This document shows, piece after piece, positions 1 through 11,464 of a stretch of 64,000 nucleotides of DNA (the first letter of the stretch is position 1; every line of letters begins with the position of its first letter). A model generated the notes under the pieces. It did no database searches, was not told where the DNA came from, and worked only from the letters and a program-made list of their open reading frames with translations. The position numbers were made by a program, and so were the translations under genes. Source of the DNA: Ciona savignyi (taxonomy: Eukaryota > Chordata > Ascidiacea > Phlebobranchia > Cionidae). The stretch covers positions 83,565 to 147,564 of the forward strand of contig CH002711.1 in NCBI GenBank assembly GCA_000149265.1, written 5' to 3'.

Positions 1-1225
1 TATGTGCAATGGGCATAAAAATACCACCACATTTTGGCTGTTAGTTGATCAAAATTGCAGCGTATCCTTTCAGAATTAAATCAGTATAATACAACGATGC
101 TGTGCAAAGTATTGTTTACAATTACTGTAATAAATAATAACTGATTTAGTAAGAACAAAAAATAGGCGAAATACGACTATGTAAACATAATAAATAGCTA
201 AACAACAGATACATAACGCAATGGTATCCCTGGAGATTAAAGCGGATACAAGGTAGGCTGTTAAAAGTTGATTCTTTTTGTTAGTGACTTCAACCATAGT
301 ATACTAAAAAATCTGTTTAGTATACTATGCTTCAACCAATTGTCAATGACCAAAATATACAACGGGTATGCTTTACGTATTACTGCTAGCACAATTTGCC
401 TTTTATTGTAAATCACATACAAGTATTTAAGGGCTGTAGCGCTATCAACAACATTATATATACGTATGAATATTGCCATTTTAGTTTTACGGCAACACAA
501 CTGTTTGGTTAGAAAATATATTGGATATTTATAACCATATATTGGATTTTTAACACCAGAAACGTGTCTCTCCGGTAACCCGGCGGTGGGCAAGACTTAA
601 AAGTTAATCCGATGATTGCCCGTGTGATAAAGTAATATACGTTTGTTTATTTCTTAAAATTAATTATTAATCTTTAAAAATAAACCGTTACACGAAATAA
701 AAACCGAAAGACACAAGCCAAAATACCCCACAAGTCAGTTTTATCTATTGTGTTTGCCCATTCACGGGATCAAACAACCTTTCGGTTACAATTCCGTCAT
801 CGTTATGCTGCCAGACCATAAATGACAAGGTCGACGAAAAAATAATGTGATTTGACGTTAAACAATATTGTTGTGTTTTCTTGTTTTTAAGTCCCACAGA
901 TTTTATCTTGCAGGAACGGTCGGGAGAGCGATTATTAAGAAAACGCGCATTATTACGGTATTGGAATTACCATCATGTCGTGTTGCGTTTACAAAGATTA
1001 CCCTTAATGTTCGCGAAGTACCTGTACAAATCGACTAATATACTTTTACGGAAGATCTATATTTCACAAATCTTATTTTCCATACAAATTTAAATATATG
1101 TTTTTCTAGTCACTAATTCTTCATTTAATAAAATTATTTCAATACTAGTTATATTGACCAAGTTAAAATCCTTTAATATTTTCAATACCGATGATCAAAA
1201 AAATCAATGTTCAGGTCAGTTTGTC

Positions 1226-1523
1226 CGTCCGGTTGGTCTAGCGGTTAAGTGCGTCGCCTTTCAATCGAAAGGTTGCAGATGCGAAACTGGTCGCTAGCTA
1301 GTCGGCTGTTTCCTTGGGCAAGGCACTTTACGGACATTGGCTGAACCTAGTGGAATAATGGGTTCTACCAAATTGAAGGAACGTGTCTATCATATACAAC
1401 ACACTACAATAGCTCCGGTAACCCGACGATGGGCGCGGGGTGATCTGACAATTGCCCGTGTGATAACCACCTTGGTTTTCCCATTCACGGGGATGAAGAT
1501 AAATATCCTATCCTATCCTAGGA
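1226..1523 (+). repeat. tRNA-like SINE, full-length copy
   Basis: Copy of a roughly 300-bp family found many times in this window. It has a Pol III-like head: an A-box-like GGTCTAGCGGTTAAG and a B-box-like GGTTGCAGATGCGAA. A conserved body follows (about 1290-1490), and the copy ends in a short ATCCT tandem tail. Equivalent copies lie at 5668, 7120, 34240, 40468, 50493 and 52590-53945, which allowed the limits to be set by comparison. Confidence 0.8.
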
Positions 1524-2441
1524 CATATTAATGCTCGCTTTGTTTTCCTGACAACAGGCGGATATCACAGGCAAGATAGAGCAAAAAAATAAGACCGGAG
1601 ATTTTCTTTGCCAGCAAAGTCTGCAACACATCTTTTATTGATCCGTTCCTGTCAATATTAACACCTTTCAAACCGGCTAGTCATTAGGCTATCATAACAA
1701 TGTGACAATACGAAATATTTTACATAAACCCGAAAGTTTCGCGCGAACTGTTTGTGTGATCGCAACGTAACTCTCGATACGCAGTTTACGTATGTCTCAG
1801 TCTAGCATACAAGCCATGCTAAATTTGGCTAATCCTATTTTAATAGATAAGGCATCTTTAGATTTAACTGATGAAAAATATAGAATAACCCTTAGTGATA
1901 AATGTCATTCGTAGTTAAACAAGGCCCAAGGGTAATCAGTCCGAAAATAACTATTAGTGAGTCAGAAGTGTTTGATTTGCAAAAAAACGAAGTTAGCAAT
2001 TTGTAATGAAACAGTGCGAATGAAAATGGACGTCAGAGTTTTAAATGACGGCCAGTTGAGCTATTCATGGTGAACGTGAACATTTTTCGGACGAGGTGTT
2101 GGAACAAAGTTAAGCAATAGCACCAAACCAACATTTGTCCAATTAACGGAAATATTGAGTTACGTATGATACGAAGGAAACCGAAGGTGTCATCGTTGCA
2201 AAATTCGATGTATTTGAACTAAAAATAATAACATGTCCGGATTGGTGGTTAACACCCATGTTAATAACGTTTAAAAGTGTCCGTTATTATTTGCCTCGTG
2301 TTTATTGAATAAGAAAGTCAAGAACGTCGATTATCAAAAACAATTTAGTAGGATACTGGTATTTATGGGTCCCATTTGGAAAAATGGGACACATATTGTT
2401 TTTGTCCGTTTTTTTTTCTTTTTTTTTTTCGTCAAAGGTTT

Positions 2442-3400
2442 GACAGGCATGGCATGGCGCCCCGACATCTACCAGAAGGAATAATCAATTCGTAATGAAA
2501 CTTAGTCGTTCGTTATAGACAACATGGTCGAAATATGCAGAAACCAAAATCTGTGGGTAGTAAATCAAGGGGAATTCCCCTGGGATGTTAAAAACCAAAA
2601 CGCTATTTTTTTCTAAAAAATTAGCCTTTTTTGGGCAAAGCGCTTGAACGGCTGTTACAATTTAAATCAGATTTCATGGAATGTAAGTGCATTAGTCACT
2701 GATTTAACACTTAGAAGAAATAATAAAATTACCTAAGGAAATACCCGAAAAATAGGATATGTTCTCAAATCATGATTGTGACAAGCATGCCATGTCGCCC
2801 AGACATCTACCAAAAGGATTAATGGAATCGCAATCAAACTTTGGTATTTGTTATAGACAACATGAGTTTAGATATGCAGAAACCAAAATTTTGGGTGATG
2901 AATCCAGAGGAATTCCCATAAGACGTTAAAACCCAAAACGTTTTTTTCTAATAAATTAGCTTTTGGGGGCATAGCGCTTGAACGGCTGCTCTAATTTTGA
3001 TTAGATTCAGTGAAATGTTAGACCATTAGACATTCTGTGCCAATTAAAAAATAGAAAACATTTACCCTTAGGGTAATTTCCTTGAAAACGAAGATATGTT
3101 CTTGAGTTACGATTGTAACAGACATGCCATATCGCACTGACATCTCTAATAAGCAGTCTACAAATCAGATTAAAACTTTAAGAATTGTTCCATAACATAA
3201 GTCACTTATAAAACAGAAACTTATCTACTAAACCCAGGGGAATTTCCTGAAAACATTAAAAAATAAATCGGGCTGTTTTGGGAATTTAGCCTTATTTCAC
3301 TACAGCGCTTGAAAAGAAGCTTTAATTTAAAATATTTGTGGTGAAATGTTCGTAAATTTTAGACGTTTATCTTTTATTTAACTGCACATGGAAAATAAGT
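2442..3400. repeat. three diverged tandem copies of a ~338-bp unit
   Basis: The landmark GACAGGCATGG recurs in changed form at 2780 and 3117, giving periods of 338 and 337 bp. Other landmarks keep the same spacing: 'gaattccc' near 2571 and 2909, and 'gcgcttgaacggctg' near 2640 and 2979. The copies are clearly diverged. No open frame is shared between them. Confidence 0.75.
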
Positions 3401-3939
3401 TTGGTTGGTTAACTATGGGACCCATGCGTTTATGCTTACTATATACTCAAACTATATACTCGGTGTATAAAATACAAATTGTGGTTAGGGACCCTGTAGC
3501 ATGAATATATGGCATACAACATGTGTTTTACAAATAGTGGTGGTTAAACACGTGGTTGACACTTTCTAGTTGGTATAGCAAGCTCTTTTGCATAAATAAA
3601 AAAAAAGTTTGCTAAACAAATTTGCCACTTCATGAAATTGCACGTGCTAATGCCACTTTTCAGATTGAATTGATTAAGTGTCTCTGCAATATCCAAAACT
3701 TAACAAAAATATGGTATAAAATTATTTAATAATAATTAAAGTCTTTAAAGTGAGTTATAGGCACATGGGCATCAAGAGGTTTTCTTTGCATATAAAGACA
3801 CTGTGTAAGCAAAATGTTTAAAAATAGTACAGACCAAATACAATAAAATTCTATATACAAAAAAACAGTATACAATTAACAAAAAACATAAAAAATAACT
3901 GCAGTTGTTACCTTAAAAATAAGTACACTCACACTCATT

Positions 3940-6224
3940 TTATTTCGAAAGAAAATTAGTATTATCCAGAATACATGGTTTAAGAATTGCATGATCCTGA
4001 ATTGAATTATCAACACGATTGATCACAGTTCGCCTTTTCATAGCAGTTTTCATATCTTCCAAAACAGTATCCTTCTTGGTGATACAGTTAACACTATTTG
4101 ATTCAACTTTTGGGGCAGGAAAGAAATTATTCCATCCTTTAATTCTGTACCTAGTATAAAATATTTATTTAAAAAATAAAATACAAGCAAGCTACAACAC
4201 TTTAAGAATGTCCTAGTACTTTTGATAATAAATAGATTCTTTAATTCCCTAATTTTTATGCTCGAGACACCTTTCAATTTATTAAAACTTTCTAAGACCG
4301 TTCTTTTTGTTTAAAAAGCCAAACAAATCAAAATCACAAATTTTATGTTGATAATAGACCGTACATGCATGGAAGACACACACACACAATTGGCTATTGA
4401 AATGTCACAATCAAAATACAATGTTTTAATCCCATGATTAATACATCCAATGAGCATTCAGTTATGCTATGTGGTACAATAAAAAGTATTTTACTTCCCA
4501 CTACGTGCTTCTACACGCATTCTCATTTATATGAGATTACTGGTAGAAGTCAATTATGTAATCAAGTCACCCAACAGTGGTATTTAGATAGAGTTTACAA
4601 ATCAAATAAGATTTAGGTTTTACACTAATTAAAAAAAAATAGATATAGTAATTTTTGTGGCCCAGTTTGGGAAGCCCTGGTTACCTTAATACCTTGCTTA
4701 AGGACATGAAAAACTTCGAACTTGGGGTTTTAAAACACGAAACCTTATGATTAATGATCTAACTGGCTACCACGGAGTTATATATAAGGAACTCTATTAG
4801 ACTAATACTTTACCTTGCAAATGATATAATCTGAACAAGAAAAATACAGTTTATGATATAAAACAGTGTTCCTCCAAATTGGACAAGAAATGGTGATCGA
4901 CTCGAAATCCAAACACTATATACCAGCGTACCACCTAAGATAAAAACAAATCTATTATAAAACTTGTTTTAAAAGTATAAAGTAAGGCAATGTGTTTGTA
5001 TGCTTACCTACTCCAATTCTGACAACTAGAAAGAGCAAAACAAATATAAGATCAACAAGAAATCCAATAATTTTATCATTGTACATTTCATGAGCTTTTA
5101 AAAACCAACGTGTCTGTAAATAAAATGAAGTTTTTACAAAAGTTTAATTTGTGCTGATCTACTTACATTTAAAAATATGGAGGTAATCTCACTGCCAAAT
5201 ATAGTAGCTACAACCTCTGTGCCAGAAATACCAAGATGTAAACATATCGCCATAAATATGATGCTAACAACATGATGCATTAGCATTACTGGACCTTCAG
5301 TCCTAAAGTATAGACACCTGCAATGAAGCTGATTAGTAAAAATATTTGTTTCAATTTGAAATCAACTTACCATAAAAAGTCATAAAGAAAATATCCCAAT
5401 GATATAGTCAAACATGTCACCTGCGAGTTTGTATTTGGTAGACCTGTAAGTTTATACTCCTATTAAAAAAGACACTCTGCTGAACTGATAATATTTTAAG
5501 CCAAGTAAACTAACAACAGATTTCATAAGAACTAATTTAGTTAACAGAAGTTGTCTTTCATATGTCAAGTATCAATTAGCTTGCTTATTGGTACACATAG
5601 AACTTAAGGCAAGGCCTGTTTAGTGCCTTACCAAGGAACTAGCATTAGAATAGGAAATTCATGGTTATTCAAGGATAGAATAGGATGTTCATGTTTATCC
5701 CCATGAATGCAAAAACTAAGGGGGTTAACACACGGGCAATCGTCAGATGATCTCGCGTCCATCATGTGTTGTGTATGTTTTTTCAATTTAGTAAACCCAT
5801 TAATCCGTTTGTTCCGGCACTGTCCGTTAAGTGCCTTGGCAAAGGACACAACCGACAAGCTAGCGACCAGTTTCAAATCTGCAACCCTTTGACTGAAAGG
5901 CGACGCACTAAACCACCAGACTGATCTGCCAGAAAGATTTGGAAAACTAATTAAAAAATTAACTTACCTAGCACAGTGTAAGGATTGGAACCCTGGAAGA
6001 ATGTCAAATAACATGACAACAGTGTAATTACAAATGCATGAAGAAGCGTTACAATCCTACAATTGTATTCAGGTTGCCTTTTGCTGAAATAAAATTAAAT
6101 GATTCTGAGACTATTTTTTAATCAACTAAACAAACACTTACCACAGTACTTTGTTGCATGTTCGATATAGAGTAAACCAAAGTATAGTCCATCCTGTTAC
6201 CCTTTGAATAATATAATATTCCAT
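3940..6224 (-). CDS. TLCD5: TLC domain-containing protein 5 (TMEM136-like), 7 exons
   Basis: Exons (5' to 3'): 6142-6224, 5968-6083, 5371-5443, 5167-5317, 5008-5113, 4814-4934, 3940-4150. All phases close, predicting 286 aa (vertebrate TLCD5 is about 245). TLC-family proteins are multi-pass membrane proteins of the ER/plasma membrane linked to membrane lipid composition. The central exons read GTEVVATIFGSEIT, then TRWFLKAHEMYND and VDLIFVLLFLVVRIGVG. These match the TLCD5 signature GTEV..FGSEIT...RWFL...RIGVG from memory. Histidines of the TLC core sit in LMHHVVSI. Most exons are hydrophobic and the C-terminal exon is a long hydrophilic cytosolic-type tail. The start is the first ATG of exon 1 (MEYYIIQRVTGW). 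A SINE sits in intron 2. Confidence 0.88.
5668..5930 (-). repeat. tRNA-like SINE in intron 2 of TLCD5
   Basis: Reverse-oriented copy. On the plus strand it starts with the AGGATAG tail and ends in the complement of the head (gaaaggcgacgcactaa). It is slightly diverged from the copies at 34240 and 53650. Confidence 0.75.
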
Positions 6225-9200
6225 TATTTTATCAGGACCGCGTGGCTCATCCGCCAATGAATGAACGGGTAAATATTGAAAAATAACACTAATTATTAGA
6301 TTACGGATCACGATCTTATATTACATCAAGGTTCACCCAGTATATAGAATACAGGACGCGTATTTGCGGAAGGCGGAAACGGAATTTCCTCTACTTTTCG
6401 AGTGCACTTGCACAGACATAATCAATACTTATAAATGTAAAATAAATGTTATAATAAATTGGAAATATTATAATGCGCTCAATATTGTTAAGTCGTCAGT
6501 TTTTTTCCAAGAAATAGCAATATTTAGGGGACCAATAACCAAATGTAAAAATGTTCATAACTTTTATGTCAATCAACTGTTACAATCTAGGTTTTCTTAT
6601 ATTTTGTCTGCGGTTATATTTGGATATCCTACAAACCTACATTTTGATGTATGTACTATTTTCTCAGTCAATAACAACTTCTATCTAGTTTAGTTTAGTT
6701 TAGTTTATTCATTTTTTGCCCCAGTTTTTAAAAATGGCAAACGAATATAATCACGATACAGGAACGGGAAAAATCTAAGATTGGGGCTAAAGCTTTCGGC
6801 TTAACTGAGCAGCAATTTTTTTTCTATTTGCTGCCTTTTCGCATTCTTTTTAGAAAACATTGAAAATATGGATGACAAGCAAATAAATGATAACATTTAC
6901 AATGATCTTTGTGACGTTTATAATTGTGACGAAAGATGTCGTTTCAGAGGACATTAGCTGAAGACAGTTTTGTACTCTATAATAATATATTAACTACACT
7001 TCAAGTAATACATGATATTCATGTTTTACAATGTGAATTTAAAGTATTTAATTGTTTGGACCTGACTGTTTGTCCGGCTGTAAAAGTTTGTGGGTTGGTG
7101 TGCTGCCTTTCAGCCGGCCTACCGGCCGGTTAGCCTGGCGGTTAAGTGCGTCGCCTTTCAATCGAAAGGTTTCAGGTGCGAAACTGGTCGCTAGTTAGTC
7201 GGTTGTGTCCTTGGACAAGGCACTTTACGGACATTGCCTGGACCCGGCGTATTAATGGGTTCTACTAAATTGAAGGAACGTGTGAATCATACATAACATA
7301 TACTGCAATAGCTCCGGTTAGCCGACGGTGGGCGCGAGATGATCTAACGATTGCCCGTGTGTTAACCCCCTTGGTTTTCCCATTCACGGGGATAAACATG
7401 AATATCCTATCCTATCCCATCCAGCCGAAACTTTATGAATCAAAACTGGTCGCCAGCTGATCGGTTGTATTTTTGGGCAAGGCTATTATTCGCAGACATC
7501 GTCTTGACCCACATTCGGCAAGGCAATTAGTTGGGCTCGCCTTGACATTGTGGATAAATAGATTGTAACCTGACAGTGAGCGCAAGGTGATTTAACGATT
7601 ATTCGTGTGCAAAACGGAAAGTAAAAAAAGGTATTTTTGACAATCTAATAAAACTTAACGAAAACGTGACGTATCTTAAAATTTACAATCAAACAAAACA
7701 ACAAACACAATTATAACAATCGAGGACGAATGTGAGAACCATCACGCGATAGTCAGATTCTAGATGAAATCTAAGCGCCGATGTTTTTTTCAAACTCGGA
7801 AATGACATCAATTAAGTTCCAACTAGAGCCTGCTGCCAACCACGTTATATCCACCACTATTTTTTAAACCACTGTTGAGTGTACGATATATTTTTTGTGC
7901 ATGCAGAAACAATCGAGTCCCTGGCTTATATCTAATCACCTTTGGTATATTCTAAATAAAGTGTATAACGTTTGTTTCCGCAAGCAGAAACTAATGGGTT
8001 CTCGACCAATCCAAAATTAATATCCATGTTTTCCGAAAAAAGTATTGATGTTGGTGTATAAAAACAAAAACAACAATTAAAACAAAAACAATTTAATAGC
8101 TTTTTATATTGTTGCGGACTTTTCGGGGTCATATGGGTTTTTTCCGGAAAATGGTTTATGGTGAGTATGGGGTATTCTAATCTTATTTGTTTACCTTGAA
8201 ATTCACTATACATTTGTATTGGTTTCAAGAGTTTAGCTCAAATATATACGTAGTAATGGTGTATTATTGTAAGTTTTATATTTTAAAGGTTATCCCGTGG
8301 TAACTTATGAGTGTTCGTTTTGTCACCTAGTATATTTTCTTTACCTACAACTTTCCTTACAATTTAGAGTGAACAATCCTCACCCGTTCCGAAATGTCAA
8401 CTTAATCGGCGATAACTCCGAAAATGCTAAAATACTTGACTTTTTTGCATTTTTCCCGATAGCGGGAATTCCCCGGTTTTAAAAAAAATTAAAAACCGAG
8501 GCAAACTATGGGCATACAAGTAAGGATTTCTAAAAGTTTTAACCTGATTCGATAATGCGTTCTGACCTGGCCACCGGGCATGCCTGTCGGCAGCGGGACG
8601 CAGAAAAAAACCAAAAAAAACGGAGTAAAATGAATATATGTGTTTTCATCGGAAATCCGAAGGGAAGTGGTTCAAAGTGAAAAACTTGTTAGCATTTATT
8701 CTGTGGAATAAATGATACAATAAATCAATCGCAAAATATAAATTTTTAGTAGGGTTTCAGAAGGTTTATAACCATGCCCATGTCTGACACTTAATCTGAC
8801 TTGACGATTCCCTAAAGCTAATAGGCCTAGTCCAATAGAATTGTATAATCCGACACAAAAGGGTAATTTTTTTCTTAATTACTTGCGACAAAATACGCAT
8901 ATGATAATTAATTCAGTATATGCGGGCATCACGTAATATACACCAAAAGTGACCGCGAAGTGGGGAACCACGTCTAGGCTTCTCTTAGCTTAATACTGTC
9001 AGAGTCACGATTTTAAACTGTTCTGATTTCAAGCTTGCTACAATCATTTCCAAGTTTCATTTAATGACATAGTAATTATAGTTCAACGGAATATTCCGGA
9101 TATTGAGATCCCATGTACAGTACACAGTCTGTCGTGTTAACTGTTCGGCAACAAATCATTCGGAATCGAAGGGAACCCATAATAAGTATTGATTCTACGC

Positions 9201-10231
9201 TTTATTTTGCTGATATAACAGAAAAAACATATTATAAAGTAATGCGCAATTATTTGTTGATAATGTCCTTTGTTCGTGACTTAAGATTGTCATGGAATAG
9301 ATTGATATGTGTCTTTTTTATAACATAGGTGAAAATGTTCATTAGGTTCAACGCCGAACCGAGGTTGGCATGGAACCATTAACGAAGTTGGCGGGTGGCG
9401 AGTTTTAAAAATTTGTGTGGATATATTTAATTTCTCTGTAAAATATTAATAAACTTGGGTATAAAAGTAGTTATATAACTTGTGTACAAAATCACGGTTA
9501 TAATGGTAGACTTATCTAAGTTTTTAATTCGTGCAATGTGTTTTTCGATATTTTTTAAAAAGAAGTAAAAGCCAGTTACATATAAAGATAATGCTTTGAA
9601 AGTGTTATGTGTGTTGATTTGCAAACATTTATTTCGTATAAAACAGTCATTGCGCAATTTACCGGCATCGCTTTGCCCTTAGTGGTAACATTCAACGCTC
9701 TCTGTAGCTATTTAATCCAACATCAATGCTGACTCGCCATATTCAATGCCGACAGTATAAGTACCGGTAATTTTGTTTGTTTAAACAAAGGAATGATGTG
9801 CAGCAATGCGCCCTGTGCGATTTGGAATACTTTATAGATTTTATAAAAATTATTTATTGTACCATATGGTTTATTAAGCTGTAGGGTACTTTTTATAGCC
9901 TCCATGTTACCAGCATTACAAGAGAAATGAAACTTTCAGAGACATTACTGGTATACTTTAATGTAAAAAAAATATTTTCAGTTGTCATTCATGTAGCTAT
10001 AGTTGTAGTCTAAATCTATGAAACAAACACTCAGTTTTTTTGGTAACATTTTTTAAGTGACAATAGATTTGCCTCTTAGTTTAATAAAAAAAAGGCAGGC
10101 CAATTTAGTATGTATGAGAAGTATGGCATTCACTAGATCTTTGTTGACTTTTAGCATGTACATTCACAGTTTGTTTCTAAAAAATAGTTGATTTTTTTTA
10201 TTTCACAAGAAAAATGTTGGTTTAAAAGTTA
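6225..10231. other. intergenic, mostly decayed repeats
   Basis: No gene could be supported. Contents: a TTTAG microsatellite near 6686-6707, a SINE at 7120-7425 followed by a more decayed partial copy to about 7615, a repeat at about 7935-8045 that recurs at 47070-47170, and a repeat at about 8395-8640 that recurs at about 21990-22170 (shared 'gggaattcccc' and 'ctaaaagttttaacc' blocks). The remaining short open frames have no recognisable features. Confidence 0.55.
7120..7425 (+). repeat. tRNA-like SINE plus adjoining decayed partial copy
   Basis: The head GGCGGTTAAGTGCGTCGCC and the tail of ATCCT units are both present. From about 7430 to 7615 a second, much more diverged partial copy follows directly (cgaaactttatgaatcaaaactggtcgcc onward in broken form), so this is a head-to-tail pair of different age. 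Confidence 0.75.
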
Positions 10232-10241
10232 AATATTTTCA

Positions 10242-11053
10242 GAAGTGACTAGGGACCGGAACCGGTAGTCTGATTTTTCGTCTGCGGGGTGGCGCTATTT
10301 ATTTTTTTGGAATTATCTGGGGAGTGACTTTTTTTCAAGTGTTNNNNNNNNNNNNNNNNNNNNNNNNNNNNNNNNNNNNNNNNNNNNNNNNNNNNNNNNN
10401 NNNNNNNNNNNNNNNNNNNNNNNNNNNNNNNNNNNNNNNNNNNTGTTAAGCGGTATATTAATGTTAGGGTTGGGGTTAAAGTTAGTTCTGGGGTTGAGAT
10501 TAGTGTTTGGGACAGGGTTAGAATTACTTTCCATACCAATCTAAGTGATCCAAGCGGTCCTGTAGTATTTAGAGGCACCCGCGACTGAGTGGTCTTATAC
10601 TAGTTTTCGCACATACGAATCGTAATCCTCGTTAGTATATTGGTTAGTGTCGCCGCCTACCACGCGGCAGACCGTGGTTCGATTCCCCGTCGGGGAGATT
10701 TTTTTCGGCTTTTTAACTGTTTTGTTTCTTAGTTATACACAAACTCATTACAACGCCGCATTCAGCTTGTCTGAGCATTTTTCGAATTTGTCCACGCATT
10801 GGCTAAGTAATCGATATCTTTGCAGTTTTTTTTATTGTAAACACTATTTACTTAAAATGCGTAAATGGTGTAATAAACATGGGGCTAGAGTTAAGTGTTA
10901 GTCTTGCGGTTGAGTTTAGTGTATAGGAATGGGTTAAAACTAGTTTACGTAATTTTAGTGAGTAGTTTCCCTCCTCCCCGCTTTAGTACAGCTGATAAAT
11001 AGCGCCATCCAGCAGAGAAAAATCACACTACCGTTCTGTCTCTAGCCGCATGT
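10242..11053. mobile_element. TIR DNA element with 10-bp target duplication, Mutator-like
   Basis: The outer ends are inverted repeats of roughly 55-60 bp: left 10242-10305, right about 10990-11053 in reverse complement. Shared blocks include GGTAGT-TGATTTTTC and TGGCGCTATTTAT. The element is flanked on both sides by AATATTTTCA (10232-10241 and 11054-11063), a perfect 10-bp direct repeat. Long TIRs with 9-11 bp duplications are typical of Mutator-like elements; this assignment is inference. The interior holds an assembly gap (10344-10443), GTTAGGG-like degenerate repeats and a tRNA-like gene. No transposase was seen. Confidence 0.65.
10626..10697 (+). tRNA. tRNA-Asp-like gene or pseudogene with an ACC anticodon
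   Basis: 72 nt that align along their whole length with eukaryotic tRNA-Asp. The acceptor 5' strand is TCCTCGT, followed by a D-arm with A-box, an anticodon stem GCCGC/GCGGC and the B-box GGTTCGATTCC. An oligo-T terminator follows at once (10699-10705). The anticodon loop reads CTACCAC, so the anticodon is ACC (Gly) instead of GTC. Two stem mismatches are visible: T7-T66 in the acceptor and T51-C63 in the T stem. It lies inside the TIR element, so a transposon-borne pseudogene is the safest reading. Transcription by Pol III looks possible. Confidence 0.6.
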
Positions 11054-11464
11054 AATATTTTCACCTGACTAACAACTGAAATTACGATATTCATATACTT
11101 TTTAGTAAATGCAGTAATATGCAAATTTTCAATTGTTATCTTCGCAAATATTTTTTGTCAATACAGACGACCAGACTTGTATTTTCGTCCATAATATTTT
11201 TTTGGGTATTTGTATAACTAAGTAGCACTTGCTGTTTTGATAGACCAAAACATTTACTATCCTAAGTCAAGGTTGTGAATCAGAACCTGATTTTAATTAC
11301 CACTAACCAAGATACCAGTGGTTGCTTGGTTATATAGCATGTTTAAATGAAAAAAAATAATTCTTTATGTAGTTACATTAAGCCAGTTGGCGCTAAAATT
11401 AAATTTTCCACTAGAATGTTTTATTAGTAGTTATCTGGCCTGTATACATATGCATATTTCTACC

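Larger units (their letters stand above)
1..3939. other. non-coding, repeat-bearing left flank
   Basis: No coding exon could be supported here. The short open frames are AT-rich and have no recognisable domain. The stretch holds pieces of the dispersed SINE (fragments near 553-630 and 740-770, a full copy at 1226-1523), a three-copy tandem repeat (2442-3400) and, at about 3530-3570, a copy of a dispersed GGTGGTTAACACGTGG-type sequence seen again near 21660 and 40990. Confidence 0.6.

Noticed and set aside
10461-10535. TTAGGG-like repeats, possible interstitial telomere
   Set aside because: The units are highly degenerate, few, and lie inside the TIR element next to an assembly gap.
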